Notes: generated from the letters alone by a model not told the origin. A DNA stretch of 39,837 bases from Corynebacterium sp. (GCF_012838985.1 NZ_DUOE01000029.1:1-39837), one strand, 5' to 3'; numbered from the stretch's first letter, positions 8,601-17,431 are shown. A program made the numbers and translations.

Positions 8601-9272
8601 GTGCTGAACATCAGAATGCGGGCCACCCGCGCCGGACGACACATCTCCGGGGCCGAGCGCCTCAGCGAGCCCTCCGCCGCCCCCGATCTCGCCCGCGCCC
8701 TCGTGTCCCGGGCCCTGGAACACCCACGGGGCGTGCCGGACGACATCCACCTCACCGTCCGGGCCGTCGACCCGGCGCAGCTCTCGCACCTCACCGCGCT
8801 GCCCGTCACCGTCCTCCCGACCACCACGCCTGCGCAGGCTCACGCGGAGGTCGCGCGTCTGCTCTCCCCCGGCGTCCTCGCGGCGTTGCTCGACGTCGTC
8901 GACCTCCCCGGCGCCCTGCTCGTCGACGTCCACGGACGCCCCCTCGGCCCCGTCGTCCGCGTGAGCAGCCTCGACTGGGCCCACCACCCCACCGAGACGC
9001 GGAAGCAGCACGCCAGCGAGGCGCTGGCCCTGGCCACCAAGGTCGCCTCCCACCCCTTCATCCGCGGGGAGGCCTGCATCTCCGACGACCCCGACTACAC
9101 CACCGGGTACGTCGCCTCCGCGGAGCTCGGCTACGTGCGTATCCCGGCGATGAAGGAACCGGGTGACCCGCGCGGTGGCCGGGTGTTCATCTACGACGGC
9201 CCCGCGGAGGCCGTCGACGAGACCGCCCGCTACCTCTCCGAGACCCCGACGGTGATCCATGAGCGCGCTTGA
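8601..9272 (+). CDS. bioW: 6-carboxyhexanoate--CoA ligase (pimeloyl-CoA synthetase)
   Basis: A 223-residue protein, close to the length of the short BioW ligases. Family blocks are present: IRMRA then H14-I-S-G-A-E-R20 near the N-terminus, VRVSSLDW in the middle, and EALALATKVASHP followed by SDDPDYTTGYVA (about 161-172), LGYVRIPAMKE and GGRVFIYDG. BioW activates pimelate with ATP and CoA to pimeloyl-CoA, the donor for BioF. Such cells need free pimelate from metabolism or from outside. GTG 8601 is chosen because TAGCGT ends 8 nt upstream and the reading VLNIRMRATR matches the family start. The gene overlaps bioF by 14 nt and leads a five-gene operon under a BioQ-type operator. BioW is unexpected to me in Corynebacterium, where C. 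glutamicum is a biotin auxotroph. Confidence 0.92.
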   Translation: MLNIRMRATRAGRHISGAERLSEPSAAPDLARALVSRALEHPRGVPDDIHLTVRAVDPAQLSHLTALPVTVLPTTTPAQAHAEVARLLSPGVLAALLDVVDLPGALLVDVHGRPLGPVVRVSSLDWAHHPTETRKQHASEALALATKVASHPFIRGEACISDDPDYTTGYVASAELGYVRIPAMKEPGDPRGGRVFIYDGPAEAVDETARYLSETPTVIHERA

Positions 9273-10362
9273 CGGGGTCATCGCGGCCCGCCGCCAGGAG
9301 TGGGCCGCCGCCGGCCTGGAGCGCACCATCGCCCCTCCCCCGTCGGAGCTGACCATGTTCGCCTCCTCCGACTACCTCGGGCTGGCCCGGCATCCGCGGG
9401 TGCTCGCGGCCGTGGCGGAGGCCGCCCACGCTGAAGGGGTCGGGTCCACCGGCTCCCGCCTGACCACGGGTACCCGGCGCGCCCATGAGCTGCTGGAGGC
9501 GGAGTTCGCGGACTTCCTGGGCTACCCGGACGCGGTGTTCTTCGCCACCGGCTACCAGGCGAATCTGTCGACGCTCCAGCTGCTGGGCACCCCGGACGTG
9601 ACGATCTTCTCGGACGCCGACAACCACGCCAGCATCATCGACGGCACCCGGCTGGCCCGGTCCCGCGTCGTCGTCTACCCGCACGGGGATCTCGCCGCCC
9701 TGGAGGAGCTGCTGGCCGCGCGGGAGACGCCGCATGCGCTGGTGGTCAGCGACGGGGTCTTCTCCATGAGCGGTGAGGTCGTGGATCTGCCGGGGTTGCT
9801 GGGGGTGGCGCGTCGGCACGGGGCGTGGGTGATGGTCGACGACGCCCACGGGACCGGCACCCTGGGCGCCACCGGGCGGGGCGTGGTGGAGCACGCGGGG
9901 ATCGCGCCGGGCGAGGGTCCGGAGCTGCTCGTCGTCACCGCCAGCAAGGCGCTCGGCGGGGAGGGCGGCGTGGTGGCCTGTTCCGCCGAGGTCGGCGGGT
10001 GGCTGCGGCAGCGGGCCCGCAGTTTCGTGTTCTCCACCGCGCCTTCCCCGGTGACGGTCGCGGGGGTGCGGGCGGCGCTGGCTGTGCTGCGGGAGTCCCC
10101 GGAGCTGGCGGGGCGGTTGCAGGGGGTCGTCGGGAAGCTGGGTGCCGGGCCTGCGCCGATCATCCCCGTGCCGGTCGGCGACGAGCGTCGCGCCGTGGCC
10201 CTGTCCGCGGCGCTGCGGGAGGCGGGGTTCCATGTCCCGGCGATCCGGCATCCCACGGTGCCGCGGGGCGCGGCCATCCTCCGGCTGTGTGCGCAGGCGA
10301 CGCACACGGACAGCGACATCGACCGGCTGCGTGCCGCCCTCGCTGAGCTGGGGGCCGGGTGA
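9259..10362 (+). CDS. bioF: 8-amino-7-oxononanoate synthase
   Basis: A 367-residue PLP-dependent alpha-oxoamine synthase that condenses pimeloyl-CoA with alanine to 8-amino-7-oxononanoate. Visible features are FASSDYLGLARHP near the N-terminus, GSTGSRLTTGTRRAHELLE, D195-A-H197 in VDDAHGTGTLG and the PLP lysine K230 in TASKALGGEGG. The sister enzymes KBL and SPT are possible by fold, but the direct coupling to bioW settles the assignment. ATG 9259 lies inside the end of bioW (14-nt overlap) and its stop overlaps the GTG of the next gene, so translation is coupled on both sides. The protein is slightly shorter than the usual 380-390 residues. The later biotin genes bioA, bioD and bioB are not in this window. 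Confidence 0.94.
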   Translation: MSALDGVIAARRQEWAAAGLERTIAPPPSELTMFASSDYLGLARHPRVLAAVAEAAHAEGVGSTGSRLTTGTRRAHELLEAEFADFLGYPDAVFFATGYQANLSTLQLLGTPDVTIFSDADNHASIIDGTRLARSRVVVYPHGDLAALEELLAARETPHALVVSDGVFSMSGEVVDLPGLLGVARRHGAWVMVDDAHGTGTLGATGRGVVEHAGIAPGEGPELLVVTASKALGGEGGVVACSAEVGGWLRQRARSFVFSTAPSPVTVAGVRAALAVLRESPELAGRLQGVVGKLGAGPAPIIPVPVGDERRAVALSAALREAGFHVPAIRHPTVPRGAAILRLCAQATHTDSDIDRLRAALAELGAG

Positions 10363-11465
10363 TCTCGCGGCGTCGCTTCCTCGCGGCCTCCGCGCTCGGG
10401 GCCGCCGGACTGCTGGGCGCCTGCGCCACCCCGGCGCGCCCGCAGCTGGTGTGTTCGACCTTCCCGGTGGGTACCGGCTCCTACAACGACGTCGCCGCGC
10501 TGGCCGGCACCCTCACCGGGAATACAGGACGTCCGGTGCGGCTCATGACCTCCGGGACGGCCATCGGCCGGCTCGCGCCGCTCATCAACGGGACGGCCCA
10601 CTACGCGCGCGTCGGCGACGAGTACCTCCACGCCTTCGAGGCGGACGACGAGTTCGCCGCCGCCGGGTGGGGCCCGCAGCCGGTCCGCCAGGTGTGGAGC
10701 CCGCCGGGTTTCTACGGCGTGCTCGTCCGCGCCGACAGCGGCATCCGCACGACCGCCGACCTGCGCGGCAGGCGGGTCCCCGACCTCGTCGGCTCCACGT
10801 CGATGAACCGGAAACTCGCCGCCGCCCTCGCGCACGGCGGACTCACGCTCCCCGACGTGACCACCGTCCGCATCTCCTACGGCGATCAGCTCGAGGCCCT
10901 GCGCTCCGGGCTTCTCGACGCCGCCTTCCACAACCTCGTCGGCGCCGCCGTCGAGGAGTTCGCCGCACGCCACAACGTGCGGTGGCTGGACCTGGGAGGG
11001 GGTGACGGGGGTGTCGACAAGCGGTGGCGTGAGCTGGTGCCCATGGTCTCCCCCGGGCTGGCGACCGCAGGCGCCGGGATCACCACCCCGGTGACCGTGA
11101 TGACCTACACGGTGCCGCTGGTCACGCTCGCGTCGCGGCCCACGGAGGAGGTCGCCGCCCTGGTCGGGGACATCCACCGCCACCACCCGCACTACCGGCA
11201 CGCCACCCCCGACGCCCACCGTTTCGAGGTCGCACAGGTGCTCACCTCGCCGCTCGTGGTGCCCTTCCACGAGGGCGTCATCGGGATACTCGCGCAGCAC
11301 GGCCGCTGGAGCCCCGCCCACGCCGCACAGCAGGAGGCGCTCCTGGAACGGGAGACCCGGCTCCGGGAGGCGTGGTCCACCTTCCGTGACTCCGGCCGCC
11401 CGCCCGCGCAGTGGCGGGACTGGAAGAACGACCACCTCCCCGCCCGCCCGACCCTGGAGACCTGA
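10359..11465 (+). CDS. TAXI-family TRAP transporter solute-binding lipoprotein
   Basis: A 368-residue exported binding protein. The N-terminus has a twin-arginine-like RRR and ends in a lipobox, LLGAC with C22, so the mature protein is probably lipid-anchored. The rest fits the TAXI group: GTGSYNDVAALAGTL near the start, VRLMTSGTAIGRLAPLINGTAHYARVG as the ligand-recognition area, and GVLVRADSGIRTTADLRGRRV. TAXI proteins bind carboxylates and hand them to a fused TRAP permease, which follows immediately. GTG 10359 overlaps the bioF stop by 4 nt (GTGA). Its position in a biotin-type operon suggests pimelate or a related C7 acid as ligand; that is inference from context. Confidence 0.88.
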   Translation: MISRRRFLAASALGAAGLLGACATPARPQLVCSTFPVGTGSYNDVAALAGTLTGNTGRPVRLMTSGTAIGRLAPLINGTAHYARVGDEYLHAFEADDEFAAAGWGPQPVRQVWSPPGFYGVLVRADSGIRTTADLRGRRVPDLVGSTSMNRKLAAALAHGGLTLPDVTTVRISYGDQLEALRSGLLDAAFHNLVGAAVEEFAARHNVRWLDLGGGDGGVDKRWRELVPMVSPGLATAGAGITTPVTVMTYTVPLVTLASRPTEEVAALVGDIHRHHPHYRHATPDAHRFEVAQVLTSPLVVPFHEGVIGILAQHGRWSPAHAAQQEALLERETRLREAWSTFRDSGRPPAQWRDWKNDHLPARPTLET

Positions 11466-13352
11466 GTGACCACCCACCCCACCCGCCTGACGCCCCTGTG
11501 GTCGCTGGCCGTCCTCGTACTGACCGCCACCGGCCTGCTGCTCACCGTCCACCAGCTCTTCGCCCCGGTGTGGGGCGGGTCGCCGCTGTACCCGGCGAGT
11601 TTCCTCCACCTGCTCATCGGGCTGTTCGCGCCGGTCGTGCTCATCACGCGCGCGCCGGGACGGAGGGCGAACCCCGTCGCGTGGTTCGACGCCCTCGCCG
11701 TGGCCGCACTCGTGGCATGCGCAGGGTACTTCGCGTGGCACGCGGTGGAGATCGCCGAATACGGCTGGGACTTCATCGCCCCGCCCCAGGCCACCGCCGC
11801 CGCGTTGCTCTACTGGGGGCTGGTGCTCGAGGTGCTGCGCCGGGCGGCCGGCACCGCCGTGACCGTGACGGCCGCCGTGTTCTCCCTCTACCCGCTGGTC
11901 GCCGGCGTGGTGCCCGTGGAGGTGCTGCGCGGCATCGACTACGACCTGTTCACGCTCGCGCAGGTCCACGCGATGGGTGCCGAGTCCATCGTCGGCATGC
12001 CCCTGCAGACCACCGGGGCGCTGCTCGTCGGTTTCCTCTGCTTCGGAGCGGTGCTCACCCACACCGGGGGCACCGACTTCTTCCGGGACCTGTCGTGGGC
12101 GTTGCTGGGCCGGTTCCGGGGCGGGTCCGCGAAGGTGGCGGTCGCGTCCTCCGCGTCGTTGGGCATGGTGTCGGGTTCGGCGGTGTCCAACGTCCTCACC
12201 ACCGGACCGGTCACCATCCCGGCGATGATCCGCGAGGGTTTCTCCCGCCGCACCGCCGGCGCCGTGGAGGCCGTCGCCTCCACCGGCGGCACGATCACCC
12301 CGCCGGTCATGGGCACCGCCGCGTTCCTCATGGCCAGCTTCGCCGGGGTGTCCTACCGGGAGGTCCTCCTGGCGGCGGTCATCCCGGCCGTGCTCTTCTT
12401 CCTCGGTCTGTTCGTGCACATCGACGGCCTCGCCGCCGCCCACGGGATGCGCGGCCGGGAGCGGGCGGATCTGCCCCGTCTGCGTTCCGTCCTCGTCTCC
12501 GGCCGGGCCTTCCTCGCAGCCCTCGGCCTGCTCACCGCGCTGCTGTTCACCGATCTCCCGGAGGGCCGCATCCCCTTCCTCGTCGCCGCGGCGCTCCTGC
12601 TCCACTCCGCTTTCCGACGCCCCCTCGACCTCCCCCGCCTCCTCCTCCGGGTGGGCCACACCGTGGGGCAGATCATCGGCATCATGGCCGGTGTGGGTCT
12701 CATCCTCGGCGGACTGTCCGCCACGGGTGTGGCACTCTCCCTGGCCCGCGACATGGTCGCCCTCGTCGGGGACAACCTCCTGCTCATGCTGCTGGCCGGC
12801 GCGGCGACGTGCTTCGTCCTGGGCATGGGCCTGACGGTCTCCGCGGCCTACGTCCTGCTGGCCATCGTGCTGGTGCCCGGTCTGCTCACCCTCGGGGTCG
12901 ACCCGTTGGCGGCGCACCTGTTCGTCATCTACTGGGCGTCGGTCTCCTACCTCACTCCGCCGGTCGCCCTGGCGGCCTTCGCGGCGGCGGGGATCTCGGG
13001 GGCCCGGCCGCTGGACACCGCCCTGGAGGCCACCCGTCTCGGCGCGGTGAAGTACCTGCTGCCCTTCGGTTTCGTGCTCAACCCGGCGCTCGTCGCACAG
13101 GGGGAGCCGGCCCAGGTGGCGGCGGCGGTGGTCACCGGTGCGGTGGGTGTCATCGCCCTGGCGGTGGCGTTGAGCGGCCGGTTCGGCTCCACCCTCGCAC
13201 CACTGTGGGTCCGGGGACTGCTCGGCGTGGGCGGTGGGCTGCTGCTGGGTCCGCCGGGCTGGCTCACGGCACTCGGCGCCGCGCTGCTCCTGCCCGCCCT
13301 CACGCTGCTCGCCGGGAAACGCCGCCCACTTGTGGTGCAGCGCCTACGCTGA
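11466..13352 (+). CDS. TRAP transporter permease, fused small and large subunits (TAXI type)
   Basis: A 628-residue integral membrane protein in which the 4-TM DctQ-like part (about residues 1-150) is fused to the 12-TM DctM-like part, the arrangement usual for TAXI-TRAP systems. Typical DctM segments are GSAVSNVLTTGPVTIPAMI, STGGTITPPVMGTAAFLMA and the second-half repeat YWASVSYLTPPVALAAFAAA. These transporters use a sodium gradient and take solute only from the cognate binding protein. GTG 11466 directly follows the stop codon of the binding-protein gene without a gap, and only 5 bp separate its stop from the next gene, so all are one transcript. The substrate cannot be read from the permease. 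Confidence 0.92.
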   Translation: MTTHPTRLTPLWSLAVLVLTATGLLLTVHQLFAPVWGGSPLYPASFLHLLIGLFAPVVLITRAPGRRANPVAWFDALAVAALVACAGYFAWHAVEIAEYGWDFIAPPQATAAALLYWGLVLEVLRRAAGTAVTVTAAVFSLYPLVAGVVPVEVLRGIDYDLFTLAQVHAMGAESIVGMPLQTTGALLVGFLCFGAVLTHTGGTDFFRDLSWALLGRFRGGSAKVAVASSASLGMVSGSAVSNVLTTGPVTIPAMIREGFSRRTAGAVEAVASTGGTITPPVMGTAAFLMASFAGVSYREVLLAAVIPAVLFFLGLFVHIDGLAAAHGMRGRERADLPRLRSVLVSGRAFLAALGLLTALLFTDLPEGRIPFLVAAALLLHSAFRRPLDLPRLLLRVGHTVGQIIGIMAGVGLILGGLSATGVALSLARDMVALVGDNLLLMLLAGAATCFVLGMGLTVSAAYVLLAIVLVPGLLTLGVDPLAAHLFVIYWASVSYLTPPVALAAFAAAGISGARPLDTALEATRLGAVKYLLPFGFVLNPALVAQGEPAQVAAAVVTGAVGVIALAVALSGRFGSTLAPLWVRGLLGVGGGLLLGPPGWLTALGAALLLPALTLLAGKRRPLVVQRLR

Positions 13353-13357
13353 CCTCC

Positions 13358-14311
13358 ATGAGCACACGCACCCTCCCCGTCAGCATCATCCGTGGCGGCA
13401 CGAGCCGCGCCGTCTTCCTGCCGATGTCCGCGCTGCCGTCCTCACCGGCGGAACGCGACGAGCTCTGCCTGCGTCTCATCGGCTCCCCCGACCCGCAGGC
13501 GGTCGACGGCCTCGGCGGCGGCGTGAGCTCCAACTCCAAGGTCATGTTCGTCGGTCCCTCCGGGCATGCGGACCTGGAGACGCTCTTCGCGCAGGTCTCC
13601 CCCACCGAGGCCGTCGTCGACTGGACCGGCAACTGCGGCAACATCTCCTCCGCAGTGCTCCACTACGCCCGCCACACCGGCCTCTTCGCCGGGGACCGAG
13701 CACGCGTGTGGAACCTCAACTCGGAGGCGCTCTTCGAGCTCGTGCTTCTCGACGACACCCGCGTCGACATGCGCTTCCTCTCCCCCGGCGGCGAGAAGTG
13801 CGGGGAGATCTTCCCCGCCGGCCGCCGCAGCGAGGTCGACGGCCTGGAGGTCTCGCTCGTCGACATCGCCAACCCCGTCGTCATCGTCCGCGCCGCGGAT
13901 GTGGGGCTCAACCCCGCCCTCGGCATGGCGGCCCTCAACTCCGATGCGGCCCTGCTCGCCCGCCTGGAACGCCTACGCACCGCCGCCGGTCAAGTCATGG
14001 GACTGGACCCTTCCCCGGTGATCCCCCGCGTGGCCATGGTCGCGCCGGGTGAGCACCTGCGCGTCGTCATGACGAGCGTCGGCCGTATCCACCACGCCCT
14101 GCCCGGCACGGGCATCCTCGCCCTCGCCGGGGCGGTCGCGCTCGGCGGCACCGTCATGGAGGACGTGCTGGAGGGGCGTCGGGAAGCACTCACCCTGCAG
14201 CACTTCAAGGGCGACGTCGAGGTCGCGGCCTCCGCGGACGGCGACACGCTGGAGTGGGTGGCGCTCCCCCGCACCGCGCGGATCCTCCTCAGCGGCGAGG
14301 CCCACCTCTAG
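13358..14311 (+). CDS. PrpF-family isomerase/tautomerase
   Basis: A 317-residue member of the PrpF (DUF453) family, two-domain proteins with a DapF-like fold. The N-terminal RGGTSRAVFLP is the family hallmark. K61 in SSNSKV and C93 in TGNCGN match the lysine and cysteine regions important in PrpF and related isomerases. Known members shift double bonds in tricarboxylates and related acids (2-methylaconitate isomerase, 4-oxalomesaconate tautomerase, 3-methylitaconate isomerase). No prp genes lie nearby. It ends the bioW operon, starting 5 bp after the TRAP permease gene. PrpF genes often sit beside carboxylate transporters, so it may process the imported acid; its role next to BioW is unexplained. 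It is somewhat shorter than the usual 350-390 residues. Confidence 0.85.
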   Translation: MSTRTLPVSIIRGGTSRAVFLPMSALPSSPAERDELCLRLIGSPDPQAVDGLGGGVSSNSKVMFVGPSGHADLETLFAQVSPTEAVVDWTGNCGNISSAVLHYARHTGLFAGDRARVWNLNSEALFELVLLDDTRVDMRFLSPGGEKCGEIFPAGRRSEVDGLEVSLVDIANPVVIVRAADVGLNPALGMAALNSDAALLARLERLRTAAGQVMGLDPSPVIPRVAMVAPGEHLRVVMTSVGRIHHALPGTGILALAGAVALGGTVMEDVLEGRREALTLQHFKGDVEVAASADGDTLEWVALPRTARILLSGEAHL

Positions 14312-14349
14312 CAACCACCGCCGGGCCCTGGCAGCATTCTCCGGTCGGG

Positions 14350-14859
14350 CTACAGCCGCTCCCACACCTCGCGGTACGCCCGCGCCAGGGAATCGACCGT
14401 CTCGTGGGCGTTGAGCCCGGAGGGATTCGGCACGACCCAGGTCTCGGCACCACCGATCCTCTCCTCCTGGAGGCCGACGGTGGCACGGGGGCGTCGGAAA
14501 GCGAGGCGGTAGGCGCCGATCCCCGCGACCATGACGATCTCGGGGCGGTGGCGGGCCACCTTCTCCTCCAGCGCCCGGCCACCGGCCACGTACTCCTCCC
14601 GGCTCAGCTCGGAGGCGACCGCCGTGGCCCGCGGCACGATGTTCGTGAACCCGAGGCCCTGCCGGCGCAGCTCCGCATGGTGGGCGGGGGTGAGCCCGTC
14701 GCGGGCGTCGATGAGCATCGACGTGATGCCCGCGGCGTGGAGCGCCGGCCAGAAACGGTTGCCCGGGCGGGCGAAGGGCGCGTCGACCGCCTCGGAGAGC
14801 AGACCCGGGTTGATGCCGACGATGAGCAGACGGCAGGTGTCGAGGTTGAGGTCGCGCAC
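14350..14859 (-). CDS. mug: G/U mismatch-specific uracil/thymine DNA glycosylase
   Basis: A 169-residue protein of the family-2 uracil-DNA glycosylases (MUG/TDG). The two family motifs are clear: GINPG with N at the position of the catalytic Asn (residues about 15-19) and NPSGLNAHET near the C-terminus. ARPGNRFWPAL and YVAGGRALEEKV also follow Escherichia coli Mug. It removes uracil or ethenocytosine opposite guanine. The start is GTG 14859, directly after the pfkA stop (TAG-GTG, no spacer), so translation is coupled to pfkA. It converges on the PrpF gene across 38 bp in which no clear terminator is seen. Confidence 0.92.
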   Translation of the reverse strand: MRDLNLDTCRLLIVGINPGLLSEAVDAPFARPGNRFWPALHAAGITSMLIDARDGLTPAHHAELRRQGLGFTNIVPRATAVASELSREEYVAGGRALEEKVARHRPEIVMVAGIGAYRLAFRRPRATVGLQEERIGGAETWVVPNPSGLNAHETVDSLARAYREVWERL

Positions 14860-15891
14860 CTAGCCGAACATGGCCTGGGCGGTGACCCAGCGGTCCATCG
14901 GCACGGTCTTGAGGGTGCCGACGGCCTCCTCCAGCGTGATGTTCTCGATACGCTCACCCTTGAGCGCCACGCAGGTGCCGAACTCGCCGCGGTGGGCCGA
15001 ACGGGTGGCGCGGACGCCATAGCGGGTGGCCAGGACACGGTCGAAGGCGGTCGGGGTGCCGCCGCGCTGGATGTGGCCCAGGACGGAGGTGCGGACGTCA
15101 TGGCCCAGGCGGGCGTGGATCTCGTCGGCGATCTGCTGGCCGATGCCGGTGAAGATCTCGTGGCCGAACTGGTCGACGCCGCCGGACTTGAGCTCCATCG
15201 TGCCCTCCTTGGGCGCGGCGCCCTCGGCGACGACGATGATGCCGTACTTCTCGCCCATCTGGAAGCGGCGCTCCATCTTCTTGCAGATCTCCGAGATGTC
15301 GAAGGGCACCTCCGGGATCACGGTGTAGTGCGCGCCACCGGCCATGCCCGCGTGCAGGGCGATCCAGCCGACGTGGCGGCCCATGACCTCGACGATGAGG
15401 ATGCGGTTGTGGGACTCGGCGGTGGTGTGCAGACGGTCGACGGCGTCGGTGGCCACGGCGACGGCGGTGTCGAAGCCGAAGGTGTAGTCGGTGCCGTAGA
15501 CGTCGTTGTCGATGGTCTTCGGCACGCCGACGACCGGGATGCCGTTGTCGGAGAGCCACTTCGCGCCCTTGAGGGTGCCTTCGCCGCCGATCGGGATGAG
15601 GGCGTCGATGCCCGCCTCCTCGAGGTTGGCCTTGATCTGGTCGAGGCCCGCCTTGAACTTGTCCGGGTGCAGGCGGCCGGTGCCGAGGATCGTGCCACCG
15701 CGCAGGAGGATGCGGTCGATGTGCTCATCGTCGTAGAGGTCGACGCGGCGGTCCTCCAGCAGACCTTGCCAGCCGTCCTCGTATCCCACGACGGTGGAAC
15801 CGAACTCGGAGCTGGCGGTACGGACGATGCCGCGGATGACGGCGTTGAGGCCGGGGCAGTCGCCGCCGGAGGTGAGGGTGGCAATACGCAT
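14860..15891 (-). CDS. pfkA: ATP-dependent 6-phosphofructokinase
   Basis: A 343-residue phosphofructokinase of the actinobacterial group III. Motifs are [13 protein letters not shown] at the N-terminus, [35 protein letters not shown] and [12 protein letters not shown]. The Gly after GGE, in the place where pyrophosphate-dependent enzymes carry Asp, indicates ATP as phosphoryl donor. It commits fructose 6-phosphate to glycolysis. ATG 15891 is supported by TAAAGT ending 7 nt upstream (leaderless); this -10 overlaps the stop codon of the upstream MFS gene, so pfkA can be transcribed on its own. The mug gene follows without a gap. Confidence 0.95.
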   Translation of the reverse strand: MRIATLTSGGDCPGLNAVIRGIVRTASSEFGSTVVGYEDGWQGLLEDRRVDLYDDEHIDRILLRGGTILGTGRLHPDKFKAGLDQIKANLEEAGIDALIPIGGEGTLKGAKWLSDNGIPVVGVPKTIDNDVYGTDYTFGFDTAVAVATDAVDRLHTTAESHNRILIVEVMGRHVGWIALHAGMAGGAHYTVIPEVPFDISEICKKMERRFQMGEKYGIIVVAEGAAPKEGTMELKSGGVDQFGHEIFTGIGQQIADEIHARLGHDVRTSVLGHIQRGGTPTAFDRVLATRYGVRATRSAHRGEFGTCVALKGERIENITLEEAVGTLKTVPMDRWVTAQAMFG

Positions 15892-15898
15892 GACGCCT

Positions 15899-15904
15899 AC
15901 TTTA
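15899..15904 (-). promoter_or_regulatory. -10 element of pfkA (leaderless)
   Basis: TAAAGT on the minus strand ends 7 nt before ATG 15891 and contains the TAA stop codon of the MFS gene upstream. Confidence 0.5.
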
Positions 15905-17305
15905 GCCGGGCCGCACGTGATCAGCACGGAAGAACGCCACGGCGATGAGACCGGGGACGAGCACCGCCACCGGCAGCAGCAACGACGCCGCCAGACCCGG
16001 CACCAGGCCGAGGGAGGCGGAACCCACCTGCATCGCCGCCCCCACCGCGGCGGCGCCGATGACAGCGCCGGTCTGGCGTGTGGTGTTGTACACACCCGAG
16101 GCCGCCCCCATGTAGGCGATGTCGACGCTGCGCATCGCCGTGGCGGAGTTCGGCGCCCACACCATCGCGTTGCCCACGCCGAGCAGACCGGCGGCGGGGA
16201 GGAACCAGAAGGAGGGGGCGTCGAGAAGCATGATCTGGTTGATGGCCAGCACACCGGCGATCATCGCGGTGAAACCGGCGACCGAGAGGATCCGCGGGTG
16301 GACACGGTCCGCGGCGCGGCCCACCAGCGGGGACCCCACACCCGCGATGACGGCCATGGGCACGAGCATGAGGCCCGCCTGCTGGGAGGTGAAACCGCGC
16401 CCGTCCTGGAGCCACAGCATGACCGGCAGCATCATCGACGCCGCGGAGAAACCGAGTGTGGCCACGGAGAAGGCACCCAGGGAGTAGTTGCGGTTGCGGA
16501 AGAGCTGCAGCGGGACGAGCGCCTCCACACCACGGCGCCCCGCGGTGGCCTGCATGCGGATGAACAGGACCAGACCCGCCGCACCGACCGCCAGCAGGAT
16601 CCACGACCACACGGGCCACCCGTAGACCGGGCCCTGCTGGACGGCCACCACCAGCGACCCCATGGCCACCAGGGAGACGAGCACGGAGAGCAGATCGAGG
16701 CCGCGGGCGAAGGTGGGCAGGCGCGGCACCCAGGCACCGGCGAGCAGGATCGCCAGGACACCGATGGGCAGGTGCAGCATGAACGCCCCCTGCCAGCCGA
16801 AGGTGCCCACGAGGAACCCGCCGACCACGGGTCCGACGAGCGTGGCCACCGATCCCACCGCACCCCACGCACCCAGCGCCGCGCCGCGGTGCTCGCGGGG
16901 GAAGACACGGTTGATCACGCTCATGGTCTGCGGGGCGAGGATCGCTGCTCCCATCCCCTGGAAGGCACGCGCGACGATGAGCCACTGCAGGGTCGGGGCG
17001 AACATGGCCGCCAACGCCGAGAGCGTGAACAGCCCCACCCCCACCTGGAAGAGGGTGCGCTGCCCGAAACGGTCGCCCAGGCGCCCGGTGACCAGCAGCG
17101 GCACGACGAAGAACAGCAGGAACATGGAGGTCACCCACACGACCTCGTCCAGGCGGGCGTCGAAGGCCTTCATGATCTCCGGGGTGGCGACGGCGAACAC
17201 CGTCTGGTCCATGAGCGACATGAAGAAGCCGAGGCACAGGGCGGCCAGGGCACGCCACGCCTGGCCGAGGGGAAGGACGGTCTCGTCTGCTGGGGTGGTT
17301 CTCAT
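15902..17305 (-). CDS. MFS drug/metabolite exporter, DHA2-type
   Basis: A 467-residue transporter with about 14 hydrophobic segments, as in the DHA2 (EmrB/QacA) group. [17 protein letters not shown] in TM1 is the group's motif D1, [12 protein letters not shown] is motif A, and [14 protein letters not shown] plus GPVVGGFLV is the antiporter motif C. Proton-driven export of drugs or metabolites is expected; the substrate is unknown. ATG 17305 (MRTTPADET) has TAGGGT ending 8 nt upstream. A degenerate DtxR-like sequence lies about 20 bp farther upstream (17327-17345), which would fit a siderophore exporter, though the match is weak. It ends 10 bp before the pfkA start. Confidence 0.88.
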   Translation of the reverse strand: MRTTPADETVLPLGQAWRALAALCLGFFMSLMDQTVFAVATPEIMKAFDARLDEVVWVTSMFLLFFVVPLLVTGRLGDRFGQRTLFQVGVGLFTLSALAAMFAPTLQWLIVARAFQGMGAAILAPQTMSVINRVFPREHRGAALGAWGAVGSVATLVGPVVGGFLVGTFGWQGAFMLHLPIGVLAILLAGAWVPRLPTFARGLDLLSVLVSLVAMGSLVVAVQQGPVYGWPVWSWILLAVGAAGLVLFIRMQATAGRRGVEALVPLQLFRNRNYSLGAFSVATLGFSAASMMLPVMLWLQDGRGFTSQQAGLMLVPMAVIAGVGSPLVGRAADRVHPRILSVAGFTAMIAGVLAINQIMLLDAPSFWFLPAAGLLGVGNAMVWAPNSATAMRSVDIAYMGAASGVYNTTRQTGAVIGAAAVGAAMQVGSASLGLVPGLAASLLLPVAVLVPGLIAVAFFRADHVRPG

Positions 17306-17313
17306 CGCCTGCC

Positions 17314-17319
17314 ACCCTA
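17314..17319 (-). promoter_or_regulatory. -10 element of the DHA2 transporter gene
   Basis: TAGGGT on the minus strand ends 8 nt before ATG 17305. Confidence 0.4.
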
Positions 17320-17326
17320 TCCCACC

Positions 17327-17345
17327 CCAGGCAAGGGCACCCTAA
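17327..17345. promoter_or_regulatory. weak DtxR-like box
   Basis: CCAGGCAAGGGCACCCTAA agrees with the 19-bp DtxR consensus at about 13 positions. It lies upstream of the DHA2 transporter gene in the divergent promoter region. The clear DtxR box at 20542-20560 matches far better, so this one is only a candidate. Confidence 0.25.
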
Positions 17346-17418
17346 CTACGCAGGACGTCGCCCGCCGCCGAGGTCCCCACGGTGGCACGGTCACCATGCG
17401 CTGCGCCGGGTGCCGCCG

Positions 17419-17424
17419 TAGGGT
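17419..17424 (+). promoter_or_regulatory. -10 element of the 17432 gene (leaderless)
   Basis: TAGGGT ends 7 nt before ATG 17432, which fixes the start of an otherwise unrecognised gene. Confidence 0.5.
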
Positions 17425-17431
17425 CAACGCC

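Noticed and set aside
9675..12917. Open frame of 1080 codons on the minus strand across bioF and the TRAP genes
   Set aside because: It is antisense to well-supported genes, its composition is the Gly/Arg/Glu-rich noise of high-GC DNA and it has no family feature.
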